The notes under the pieces were generated by a model. The model did not search any database. It was not told the origin of the DNA and saw only the letters and a program-made list of their open reading frames with translations. This document shows positions 16,578-23,380 of a DNA stretch of 47,051 bases, piece by piece; position 1 is the stretch's first letter; each line of letters starts with the position of its first letter. Made by a program: the position numbers and the translations under genes. The DNA lies in contig NZ_JAIXZS010000067.1 of NCBI RefSeq assembly GCF_027489515.1, positions 1 through 47,051 on the forward strand, in the 5' to 3' direction. The stretch comes from Novosphingobium sp. (GTDB lineage Bacteria; Pseudomonadota; Alphaproteobacteria; Sphingomonadales; Sphingomonadaceae).

Positions 16578-17900
16578 ATGACCGTAGAACAACCGATTTC
16601 CCGCTATTCGCCCGAGTTCGATGTCGCCGTGCGCGGTGATCCGATCACGGCGGACCGCTACATCACGCGCGAGTGGATGGACCTCGAGAACAAGCGGCTC
16701 TGGCCCAAGGTCTGGCACCTCGGCGGCGTGCTGGCCGATCTGGAGGAGGAAGGCGACTTCATCCGCCACAACTTCGGCAAGGAATCGGTGATCATGGTCC
16801 GCCAGGCGGACGACAGCATCCGGGCATTCTACAACACCTGCCCGCATCGCGGGAACCGCCTCGTCCTCGGTGATGTCGGCGGCGCGCCGCGCATCACCTG
16901 CGGCTATCACGGCTGGCAGTTCGATCCGGACGGCACGCTCGTTCACGTGCAGGATCCCGATGACTTTGCCGGCGGTAACCCCTGCGGCAAGGTCCACCTC
17001 TCGGAGCTGCGTTGCGAGACCTGGGGCCCCTTCGTGTTCTGGTGCATGGACGACGACGTCGCGCCACTGCTCGACTGGCTGGCCCCGCTGCCCGAGCGTC
17101 TGGCAGGCTACAAGCTGGATAACTGGGTGCGCGTGCTCAACGTTTCGGCGGACTGCGACTTCAACTGGAAGATCATCCGCGATAACTTCAACGAGAGCTA
17201 TCATCTCCCGACGATCCACCCGGAACTGGCCACTTTCATCAATGACGGCCTGCCGACCACGTTGTTCGAGATGTATCCCACCGGGCACAACGCGATGTGG
17301 ATGGTCGGCCATCAGGCCACCACCCGCAAGGACTACGTGAGCGGCGACGTGCCCCCGGGGCTCTATGAAGCTGCCGAGGCCTGGGGCATCGATCCCAAGG
17401 AGTACCGCGGCCGGACCGGCGACATTCGCGAGGCGGTGATCAAGGCCAAGCGCGAACAGGGCGCGGCGCGCGGCTACGACTATTCGGGTATGAGCGACCA
17501 GCAGCTGGTGGACTATTTCCACTGCACGCTGTTCCCCAATCTCACCCTCACCATGTCGCCCGAACAGTGCCAGATCCTGCGCACCGAACCGCACCCGACC
17601 GACCCCGAGAAGTGCATTTTCCAGCACTGGTGCCTCTATCCGCCGGTGGAGGGCATGGCTGAGGTCGAAACCCCGGTCGGCCCGGCGCCGCTGCGCCATG
17701 ATGCGATCCACCGGCACTCCGTCTATGGCGACGGTGTCTCGCTCGGCTTCGTGGCCGATCAGGATCTCTCGATCGGCACCACGCAGCAGCTCGGGCTCAA
17801 TTCGCGCGGGTTCAAGGGCTTCAACCTGCCGGGGCAGGAAAAGCGGGTACAGCGCTTCCACGAACTGCTGAGCGACTACGTGACGGGCCAGCTGCCATGA
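16578..17900 (+). CDS. Rieske non-heme iron oxygenase, alpha subunit
   Basis: A 440-residue alpha subunit. The Rieske ligands are Cys88-x-His90 and Cys108-x-x-His111 (CPHRGN ... CGYHGW). The mononuclear iron motif is DNFNESYHLPTIHPE with His209 and His214. The frame opens earlier with GTG and ATG codons, but the ATG at 16578 has GGAG 9 bases upstream and gives the family-like start MTVEQPISRYSPEF. The sequence is close in layout to the proteins at 11815 and 19001. The next gene, a VOC protein, overlaps by 4 bases (ATGA), and an NTF2-like gene follows. Electron-transfer partners are not in the window. The specific hydroxylation is unknown. Confidence 0.93.
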   Translation: MTVEQPISRYSPEFDVAVRGDPITADRYITREWMDLENKRLWPKVWHLGGVLADLEEEGDFIRHNFGKESVIMVRQADDSIRAFYNTCPHRGNRLVLGDVGGAPRITCGYHGWQFDPDGTLVHVQDPDDFAGGNPCGKVHLSELRCETWGPFVFWCMDDDVAPLLDWLAPLPERLAGYKLDNWVRVLNVSADCDFNWKIIRDNFNESYHLPTIHPELATFINDGLPTTLFEMYPTGHNAMWMVGHQATTRKDYVSGDVPPGLYEAAEAWGIDPKEYRGRTGDIREAVIKAKREQGAARGYDYSGMSDQQLVDYFHCTLFPNLTLTMSPEQCQILRTEPHPTDPEKCIFQHWCLYPPVEGMAEVETPVGPAPLRHDAIHRHSVYGDGVSLGFVADQDLSIGTTQQLGLNSRGFKGFNLPGQEKRVQRFHELLSDYVTGQLP

Positions 17901-18469
17901 CCGGTGCAGTGCTGCCCGGAGGAGCACTCTCCGTGACACCCGGGCAGCCCGGACGGCAGCTCATGCAGGTTGCCTTCATCGTCGAGGATCTGGATGCGGC
18001 GGCGAAGGTGTGGATTGCGACGACCGGCATCGGTCCATTCTTCCGCATCGATCACATCACGCTGGGGGAAGTGACCTATCGCGGCATGCCCGCGCCCAGT
18101 GCCGATTTCTCGGTGGCGCTTGCCCAATCGGGCGGAATGCAGATCGAGCTGATCCAGCAGCACTGCGACACCCCCAGCGCCTACCGCGACACTATCGCGA
18201 AAGGGACCGGCGGCTTCCACCACTTGTCCATCTATACTGCCGACTACGATGCCACGCGGCAGCGCTACATCGATCAGGGCTTCGTCAGCGCGATCGACGC
18301 AGCGTTCGGCGCGATGCGCTTCTGCTACGTCGACACCGCGGCGGCGCTGGGGTGCATGATCGAGATCGTCGAGGAAGACGCGCTCCAGACCGCAGCCTTC
18401 ACGCGCATCGCCGAGGGCGCGGCAGGCTGGGACGGCGTGACTGACCCGATCCGCCCACTGTTTCCATAA
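17897..18469 (+). CDS. VOC (glyoxalase/bleomycin-resistance fold) family protein
   Basis: A 190-residue two-module VOC protein: RQLMQVAFIVEDLDAAAKVW in the first half and FHHLSIYTADYDATRQRYID in the second. Candidate metal ligands are His108/109 and Glu156 (CMIEIVEE). About 20 N-terminal residues precede the first strand. It is translationally coupled to the Rieske alpha gene by a 4-base overlap, so it probably works on the oxygenase product, for example by isomerisation or ring opening. It is a distant paralog of 9204-9737 (both carry G-x-G-P-x-F after the first helix). It is single-pair sized, so a large extradiol dioxygenase is unlikely, though not excluded. Confidence 0.85.
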   Translation: MTGAVLPGGALSVTPGQPGRQLMQVAFIVEDLDAAAKVWIATTGIGPFFRIDHITLGEVTYRGMPAPSADFSVALAQSGGMQIELIQQHCDTPSAYRDTIAKGTGGFHHLSIYTADYDATRQRYIDQGFVSAIDAAFGAMRFCYVDTAAALGCMIEIVEEDALQTAAFTRIAEGAAGWDGVTDPIRPLFP

Positions 18470-18510
18470 GCGCCTGCCGCAAGGGCAGCGACAAGAGAGG
18501 ATTTCCGCCA

Positions 18511-18954
18511 ATGACCACGATTCCGATCGAGGACCGCCTCGCCATCGAGGACCTGCTGATCGCTTATGCCCACGCAGTCGATACGATCGGCAACATCGAT
18601 GGCATCCTCGATGTGTTCACGCCCGACGCGGTGTTCGATCTCTCCGGGATCGGCCTCACCCCCTTGCAGGGCCACGAGGGCATCCGCGGCTTCTTCACCA
18701 CCGTCTTCGCCAACATGGCGAACCACGCGCATTATCTGAGCAACTTCGCGATCACCGCCTTCGACGGCGATACCGCCTCGATCCGCGCCTATGTGACAGG
18801 AATGGGCCTTGGCAAGGATGGCCGCGGCGTCACCGTCAATGGCCGCTACTACTTCGACGTGGTGCGCACGGGAGCGGGCTGGAAGGCCACCCGCTACACC
18901 ATGGATTTCCTCATGCCGCTGAGCGGCACACTGGACAACGCCCAACAGGCCTGA
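18511..18954 (+). CDS. NTF2-like protein with LinA-type Asp/His pair
   Basis: A 147-residue SnoaL_4-type protein. Asp24 (AHAVDTIG) and His74 (HAHYLSNF, fitting H-x-x-x-N) align with the Asp25/His73 catalytic pair of the sphingomonad dehydrochlorinase LinA, where H-x-x-x-N is also seen. The arginine-containing region is weaker here (RYYFDVVRTGAGWK). A dehydratase, lyase or isomerase role is therefore possible but unproven. AGAGGA lies before the ATG. It follows the VOC gene by 41 bases and ends the TBDR-Rieske-VOC operon. A GC-rich hairpin separates it from the convergent Rieske gene. Confidence 0.85.
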   Translation: MTTIPIEDRLAIEDLLIAYAHAVDTIGNIDGILDVFTPDAVFDLSGIGLTPLQGHEGIRGFFTTVFANMANHAHYLSNFAITAFDGDTASIRAYVTGMGLGKDGRGVTVNGRYYFDVVRTGAGWKATRYTMDFLMPLSGTLDNAQQA

Positions 18955-18963
18955 GCCAGGCGC

Positions 18964-18987
18964 TCCCCTCCCGGCGGCGGGAGGGGA
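18964..18987. terminator. GC-rich hairpin between convergent genes
   Basis: A 9-bp stem, TCCCCTCCC paired with GGGAGGGGA, around the 6-base loop GGCGGC. It lies between the convergent stops at 18954 and 19001. It lacks a U-tract on either strand, so it may be a weak bidirectional terminator or a transcript end-protecting structure. A similar C/G-rich hairpin follows the Rieske gene at 43858. Confidence 0.5.
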
Positions 18988-19000
18988 AGCTTGGGCCGGC

Positions 19001-20344
19001 TCAGTCCGCCATCCACTTTTCCAGATTCTCGTGGAAGTAGCGCACCCGGCGTTCCTGCCAGGCGAGGTAATCGCGCTTGTACCCGCGCGAATGAAGGCCG
19101 CGCTGCTGCGCTTCCCACACCGAGACGTCCTGATCGATGCCGGGCCCGGCAGAGACCTCGCCCCACTTGCCCTGCACGTGCGGCGCGGGAACGGACACAT
19201 CGACCCATTCGGACATCGACTGCGAATAGTAGCGCGTCGTGCCCGCCGGGAAGAGCGTCATGTACCACATGTCGAAGTAGCACTTCTCCGGATCGGTCTC
19301 GTGCGGCCGGGCGCGCAGCCAGATGTTGCCGTCGGGCTTTAGGCTGAACGACAGGTTCGGGAAGATCGTGTAGTGCCAGTGGTCGGTCAGCTGGTCGTCG
19401 TGATAGGTCGAGAAGTCGAAGCCCTTCTCGGCGCCCTTCTCGCGCTTCGCCTGCTGCAGCGCCTTGCGGATCTCGCCCGTCTTGCCGCCGCGGAACTGTT
19501 CGGGATCGAGGTCCCAGAACTCGAGCTCCTCGCGCAGCATTTCAAGCGTCTCAGCCTCGCCGCCGCGCAGCTGCTTGGTCGGCCCCGCGCCCGGCATGAA
19601 CATGCGCGCATGGCCTTCGGGATAGAGATCGAACTGGCAGTGGCTGTAGCCGTATTCCATCACGAACTTCGTCTGCGGGTGGACGAAGGGCACGTGATAG
19701 CTCTCGTTGAAGTTGTCCTGCACCAGCTTCCAGTTGAAGTTGCCCTCGATCGTCACCCAGTGCGTGCGGACCATCGCATCCATCGGATAGGTATCGATCT
19801 GGTCCGCGATCGGCCCCATGAACTGGCGCAGCGGCGCGGCGTCCTTGTCCATGTTGATCCACACAAACCCGGCCCAGGTCTCGCACTTCACCTCGACGAG
19901 GTTCAGCTTGCCGCAAGGCGAGCCTTGCACGAAATCGGCTTCGTCGGGCACGACCTTGAGCTTGCCGGTGAGATCGTAGGTCCAGCCGTGATAAGGGCAG
20001 ACGAGGCGCTTGGAATGGCCCTGCTCGCCCGTCACCACCGGCATCGCGCGGTGCTGGCACACGTTGTAGAACGCGCGCACGGCGCCATCATCGCCGCGCA
20101 CGCAGACGATGGTTTCGGGACCGAGATCAGCGGTCAGCCAATCGCCCGCGTTGGGGATCTGCGCCTGGGTGCCAGCGATCTGCCAGGTCCGCGTCCAGAT
20201 CCTGTCCCACTCACGGTCCGCCCATTCCTTCGAGAAATAGCGATCCGGCGTGATCGGTGCATTGCCGAGCGGCGGATCGGCGAGCGGCGAAATATCGGCG
20301 AGCGACTTGGCGCGGGCGCGGGCGAGTTGGGCTTCGGTGGTCAT
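19001..20344 (-). CDS. Rieske non-heme iron oxygenase, alpha subunit
   Basis: A 447-residue alpha subunit. The Rieske ligands are Cys96-x-His98 and Cys116-x-x-His119 (CQHRAM ... CPYHGW; Ala replaces the usual Gly after HR). The iron site is DNFNESYHVPFVHPQ with His217 and His222. The frame is open 79 codons further upstream, but the ATG at 20344 has AGGAG 9 bases before it and gives the family-like start. It is the last gene of a minus-strand operon that starts with the TBDR at 25882. It stands behind three tandem NTF2-like genes, with 16 bases between. Its closest relative in the window by layout is the Rieske protein at 16578. Confidence 0.93.
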   Translation of the reverse strand: MTTEAQLARARAKSLADISPLADPPLGNAPITPDRYFSKEWADREWDRIWTRTWQIAGTQAQIPNAGDWLTADLGPETIVCVRGDDGAVRAFYNVCQHRAMPVVTGEQGHSKRLVCPYHGWTYDLTGKLKVVPDEADFVQGSPCGKLNLVEVKCETWAGFVWINMDKDAAPLRQFMGPIADQIDTYPMDAMVRTHWVTIEGNFNWKLVQDNFNESYHVPFVHPQTKFVMEYGYSHCQFDLYPEGHARMFMPGAGPTKQLRGGEAETLEMLREELEFWDLDPEQFRGGKTGEIRKALQQAKREKGAEKGFDFSTYHDDQLTDHWHYTIFPNLSFSLKPDGNIWLRARPHETDPEKCYFDMWYMTLFPAGTTRYYSQSMSEWVDVSVPAPHVQGKWGEVSAGPGIDQDVSVWEAQQRGLHSRGYKRDYLAWQERRVRYFHENLEKWMAD

Positions 20345-20360
20345 GATAGGATCTCCTGTT

Positions 20361-20885
20361 TCAGGCACCGGCGAAGTGAATGTATGAAGGATCATCGTGG
20401 CCGCGCGCGCCAAAGGCGTAGTCCGGCATCGCGGCGCGGTCCCACATGTCGGTCGAGGGCGCGACTGTACTCCAATCGTAGACAGCGTGGCGATGCGACA
20501 TTTTCCATGTCCCATCGCGCCGCTCGAACCGGTCGAGATAGCGCCCTCCTGCGACCATGAAGTTGTCGCCCCCCTCTGCATTGGGGATGTGATGGTGCGC
20601 GATGAAATAGGTCTCGCCCTGCGCCTTGTCGCCGTCCACCTCGATCAGGACATTGCCGATCACGTGCTGCGTGCGGCGCATACCGGCGAGGACTTCCATC
20701 ACCCACGGCACGAAATCGGCGGCGGTGCCCTTGAACATCCCATGATCGTCGGTTGCATCAGGGTGGAACACCGCGCGCACCAGATCGGCATCGCAGCGAT
20801 CGATCCCCCGCGCGAGGCGGTGGACGAGCTCGGTGCAGGCCATCTTGTCAAGCAGCAGGGCCACGCGGGGATCGAGGTCGGCCAT
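20361..20885 (-). CDS. NTF2-like protein, LinA-like (tandem copy 3)
   Basis: A 174-residue SnoaL_4-type protein. Asp29 (RGIDRCD) and His74 (TQHVIGNVLI) sit 45 residues apart and align with LinA Asp25/His73; YLDRFERRDGTWKM aligns with LinA's YERRDGVWKF region. It is clearly a duplicate of the next upstream gene, sharing GIDRCD, MRRTQH, GGRYLDR and ERR. The ATG at 20885 is chosen because it follows the preceding stop by 5 bases and gives the same N-terminus as the copy; the frame extends upstream. A proton-abstracting elimination or isomerisation is plausible by analogy, and the substrate is unknown. It lies between NTF2-like copy 2 and a Rieske gene. Confidence 0.87.
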   Translation of the reverse strand: MADLDPRVALLLDKMACTELVHRLARGIDRCDADLVRAVFHPDATDDHGMFKGTAADFVPWVMEVLAGMRRTQHVIGNVLIEVDGDKAQGETYFIAHHHIPNAEGGDNFMVAGGRYLDRFERRDGTWKMSHRHAVYDWSTVAPSTDMWDRAAMPDYAFGARGHDDPSYIHFAGA

Positions 20886-20890
20886 GATCG

Positions 20891-21400
20891 TCAGTCTCCG
20901 GTATAGAGGGGATCGTCGGGCAGGCGCTTGCCGTGCCGAGTCAGCGTGCCATAGAGCGGGCCGTCCCACTGCGCCGTCGAGGGGCCATTGCGGCTCCAAT
21001 CGAGCACATAGCGGCGGTGGAGCAGCCGCCAGTCATCACCGCGCCGCTCGAGCCGGTCGAGATAACGCCCGCCGACTTCCATCTCGAACGGGCCATCGGG
21101 CCCATCCACTTCATGCCATGCGCGGCAATAGGTTTCCGCCGTGGCATGCGCGCCATCGATATCGATCAGCATGTTACCGAGAAAATGCTGCGTCCGGCGC
21201 ATCGCAGCAAGCGCTGGCACCACACCTTCTGACCAAACCAGCGCCCCCACTTCGCCGGTGCCATAATCGGCCACGGCCTCTGGCCACCAGACCTCGCGCA
21301 GCACGGCGAGATCGCAGCGATCGATGCCGCGCGCATAGCGGTTCAGCACGTCCATGATCGCCAGCCGGTCGGCCAGCTCCTCGGGGCAGGTCCTGCTCAT
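20891..21400 (-). CDS. NTF2-like protein, LinA-like (tandem copy 2)
   Basis: A 169-residue SnoaL_4-type protein, starting MSRTCPEELADRLAIMDVLN. Asp27 (RGIDRCD) and His72 (TQHFLGNMLI) form the LinA-type pair, and YLDRLERRGDDWRL gives the matching arginine region. It is a paralog of 20361-20885 and, more distantly, of 21397-21915. The start at 21400 overlaps the stop of the upstream copy by 4 bases, which supports this ATG over the longer frame. The conserved dyad suggests an active enzyme (dehydratase, lyase or isomerase) rather than a purely structural partner. Confidence 0.87.
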   Translation of the reverse strand: MSRTCPEELADRLAIMDVLNRYARGIDRCDLAVLREVWWPEAVADYGTGEVGALVWSEGVVPALAAMRRTQHFLGNMLIDIDGAHATAETYCRAWHEVDGPDGPFEMEVGGRYLDRLERRGDDWRLLHRRYVLDWSRNGPSTAQWDGPLYGTLTRHGKRLPDDPLYTGD

Positions 21401-21915
21401 CGCTTGCGCATCTCCTCGCGGCGGCAACTGAGATCGTGCGGCGCCCTTGCGCCCCACGGAAACATCGTCTCGCCCCCCGGCAGATCGGCCGCCGGTTCAT
21501 CGCGCACCCAGTCGACCAGTTCGCTGCGGTGCGCAATCTTCCAGACACCGCCGCGCCGCTCGTAGCGATCGACGTAGCGTCCCGCGACGAACATATCCCG
21601 CTCGCCGCCTTCCGCCACGATCCGGTGGTGCGCCTGAAAGTAGACCTCGCCAAAGGCCAGATCGCCACTCTCGAAATCGATACGCACCTGCCCGATCATG
21701 TGGTGGTTGGCCTTGTGCGGGGTCAGCACTTTCTGCGCGAAGTCCACGAACCCCGGCGCATCGCCCTTCCAGCCGGCTCCGTAGTCGGTCGTCGCATCAT
21801 CGTGGAACACGGAGATGTGCAGCGCCGGATCGAGGCGGTCTTGCGCGCGCATGTAATCGCAGCAAAGGTCGTAGATGGCCTGCCACGAAGTGAGGCGATC
21901 AAGCGGGTCCATCAT
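21397..21915 (-). CDS. NTF2-like protein, LinA-like (tandem copy 1)
   Basis: A 172-residue SnoaL_4-type protein. Asp26 (RAQDRLD) and His72 (NHHMIGQVRI) match the LinA pair, and YVDRYERRGGVWKI resembles LinA's YERRDGVWKF closely. The gene starts one base before the stop codon of the upstream Rieske gene (ATG ATG; the first is used). Its own stop overlaps the next copy by 4 bases. It is the first of three tandem NTF2-like genes between two Rieske genes. This position could mean a beta-like partner of the Rieske protein, but the intact dyad argues for separate catalysis. Confidence 0.87.
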   Translation of the reverse strand: MMDPLDRLTSWQAIYDLCCDYMRAQDRLDPALHISVFHDDATTDYGAGWKGDAPGFVDFAQKVLTPHKANHHMIGQVRIDFESGDLAFGEVYFQAHHRIVAEGGERDMFVAGRYVDRYERRGGVWKIAHRSELVDWVRDEPAADLPGGETMFPWGARAPHDLSCRREEMRKR

Positions 21916-23295
21916 TCAGCCTCTCGCCAGATAGGTGTCGAGCGTCTGGTGGAACTGGCGGATGCGCGCTTCCTGATAGTTGCCCAGCGTCTGCCCGCGC
22001 TTCGCCGAACCGAGGAAGCCCTGATATTGCAGCGCGAGGTTATCCGTGTCCTGATCGTAGACCCCGCCAAGCCCCGGGTTCATCCCCGGCGCTTCGGCAT
22101 AGGATTGCTCGACGGTGAGCCGCACCGGCTCTGGCGGATGCTCGATAGGCGTGCCGGGCGGCACCAGCTTGAGGAACATCAGGTCGAAGAGGCAGCGCGA
22201 GGGATCGTTGCCGATCGGCCGGAAGCGGTAGATCATCGGCAGCGAGACGCCGGGGAAAAGGCACATGTTCGGAAAGAGGTGGTACTCGATGGAATCGAGC
22301 ATCTCGCTATCCGAGTATTGATCAAGGGGCACGCCCAGAGCAGCGGACATCTGTTCGCGCAGCAATTGTGCAGCATAGGAGCGCGCAGTGCGCCCTTCGG
22401 GAAGCGGCCCGCCCCCCACGCGCAGCTTCTCGAACAGCTCCGCCTCGGTCTGCGTGCCGGTGTAATGCGGGCTCGCCACGCCAATGGTATGCACGAAGCG
22501 CGTCACGTGATCGCTGAACAGGTCATACTGCGCGTTGGCATCGGCCGCAGTCGGCAGCGCCTGCGCATGGGTCTCGTAGACATGGTAGGCCTCGAGGAAG
22601 GCCTCCTGCGCCGCCTTCCAGTTGGTCGGCAGCTCCTTCTGTAGGTGCAGCGAAATCCGCCGGTCGGAAAGGTCCCAGCGGCCCGAGAAATGCTCGGCGA
22701 GCGGCCCCAATTGCTCCTTCAGCGGCCGCGCCTCGTCATCGAGGTTGATGAAGATGAACCCGCCCCAGGTTTCCATCCGCACTTGCGGCAGCTGGAATTC
22801 CTCGTCCTTCACGTGCGGGAAGTCCCACCGGCACGGGAGGTGCGCAAGCTCGCCCTCAAGCGACCAGCGCCAGCCATGGAACGGGCAGCGGATCTCCACC
22901 GCATTGCCGCTGGTGTCCGACCGCTTGAGCTGCGTGCCGCGGTGCAGGCAGACGTTGCGATAGGCGCGGATCTGCATGTCGTCGCCGCGCACGATCAGGA
23001 TCGACCACGGCCCGATATCGTAAGTGATGTAGTCGCCCGCTTCGGGGACATGCTCCTCGCGCGCGGCCCATTGCCACGTGCGCGCCCACATGTGGGTAAA
23101 TTCGCGCGCCATGAAATCGGGCGAGGTGTAGCGGTCGTAATCGATGTCGGCGTCGCCCGCGAAGGCATAAGCCTCCGCGATCAGCGCTGGCGGCACGTCC
23201 TGCCCGTCGGCGAGGATGATGTCGCGCGTGCTCGGGCCCGGGCACCGGGCCGCACCGGGCTCGGCTGGGAGCGGCAGACTGGTCTCAAGGTTCAT
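21916..23295 (-). CDS. Rieske non-heme iron oxygenase, alpha subunit
   Basis: A 459-residue alpha subunit. The Rieske ligands are Cys116-x-His118 and Cys137-x-x-His140 (CLHRGT ... CPFHGW). The iron site is QEAFLEAYHVYETHAQ with His238 and His243. The CPFHGW and QEAF-x-E-x-YH forms place it with the longer protein at 42273 rather than with the other four. A leader of about 50 residues precedes the first conserved segment. GAGGAG lies 11 bases before the ATG. The gene follows the TBDR at 23381 by 85 bases and is tightly joined to three NTF2-like genes. No ferredoxin, reductase or classical beta subunit is present. Confidence 0.93.
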   Translation of the reverse strand: MNLETSLPLPAEPGAARCPGPSTRDIILADGQDVPPALIAEAYAFAGDADIDYDRYTSPDFMAREFTHMWARTWQWAAREEHVPEAGDYITYDIGPWSILIVRGDDMQIRAYRNVCLHRGTQLKRSDTSGNAVEIRCPFHGWRWSLEGELAHLPCRWDFPHVKDEEFQLPQVRMETWGGFIFINLDDEARPLKEQLGPLAEHFSGRWDLSDRRISLHLQKELPTNWKAAQEAFLEAYHVYETHAQALPTAADANAQYDLFSDHVTRFVHTIGVASPHYTGTQTEAELFEKLRVGGGPLPEGRTARSYAAQLLREQMSAALGVPLDQYSDSEMLDSIEYHLFPNMCLFPGVSLPMIYRFRPIGNDPSRCLFDLMFLKLVPPGTPIEHPPEPVRLTVEQSYAEAPGMNPGLGGVYDQDTDNLALQYQGFLGSAKRGQTLGNYQEARIRQFHQTLDTYLARG

Positions 23296-23336
23296 GCCCG
23301 TAAAACTCCTCTTTGCCCCTCCCCGCCAAGCGTCAA

Positions 23337-23368
23337 TCCCTGCCTGCCTCGATCCCTGCCTGCCTCGA
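23337..23368. repeat. two tandem 16-bp repeats
   Basis: TCCCTGCCTGCCTCGA occurs twice in a row, exactly, between the TBDR stop and the Rieske start on the minus strand. It is followed by a partial third unit (GCCCTGCC). A slippage-type repeat is the simplest reading. It could also affect the leader between the two co-transcribed genes. Confidence 0.6.
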
Positions 23369-23380
23369 GCCCTGCCGATC

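Noticed and set aside
16434..17939. A 501-codon antisense frame over the Rieske gene at 16578
   Set aside because: The plus strand encodes intact Rieske and iron motifs. The antisense product has none.
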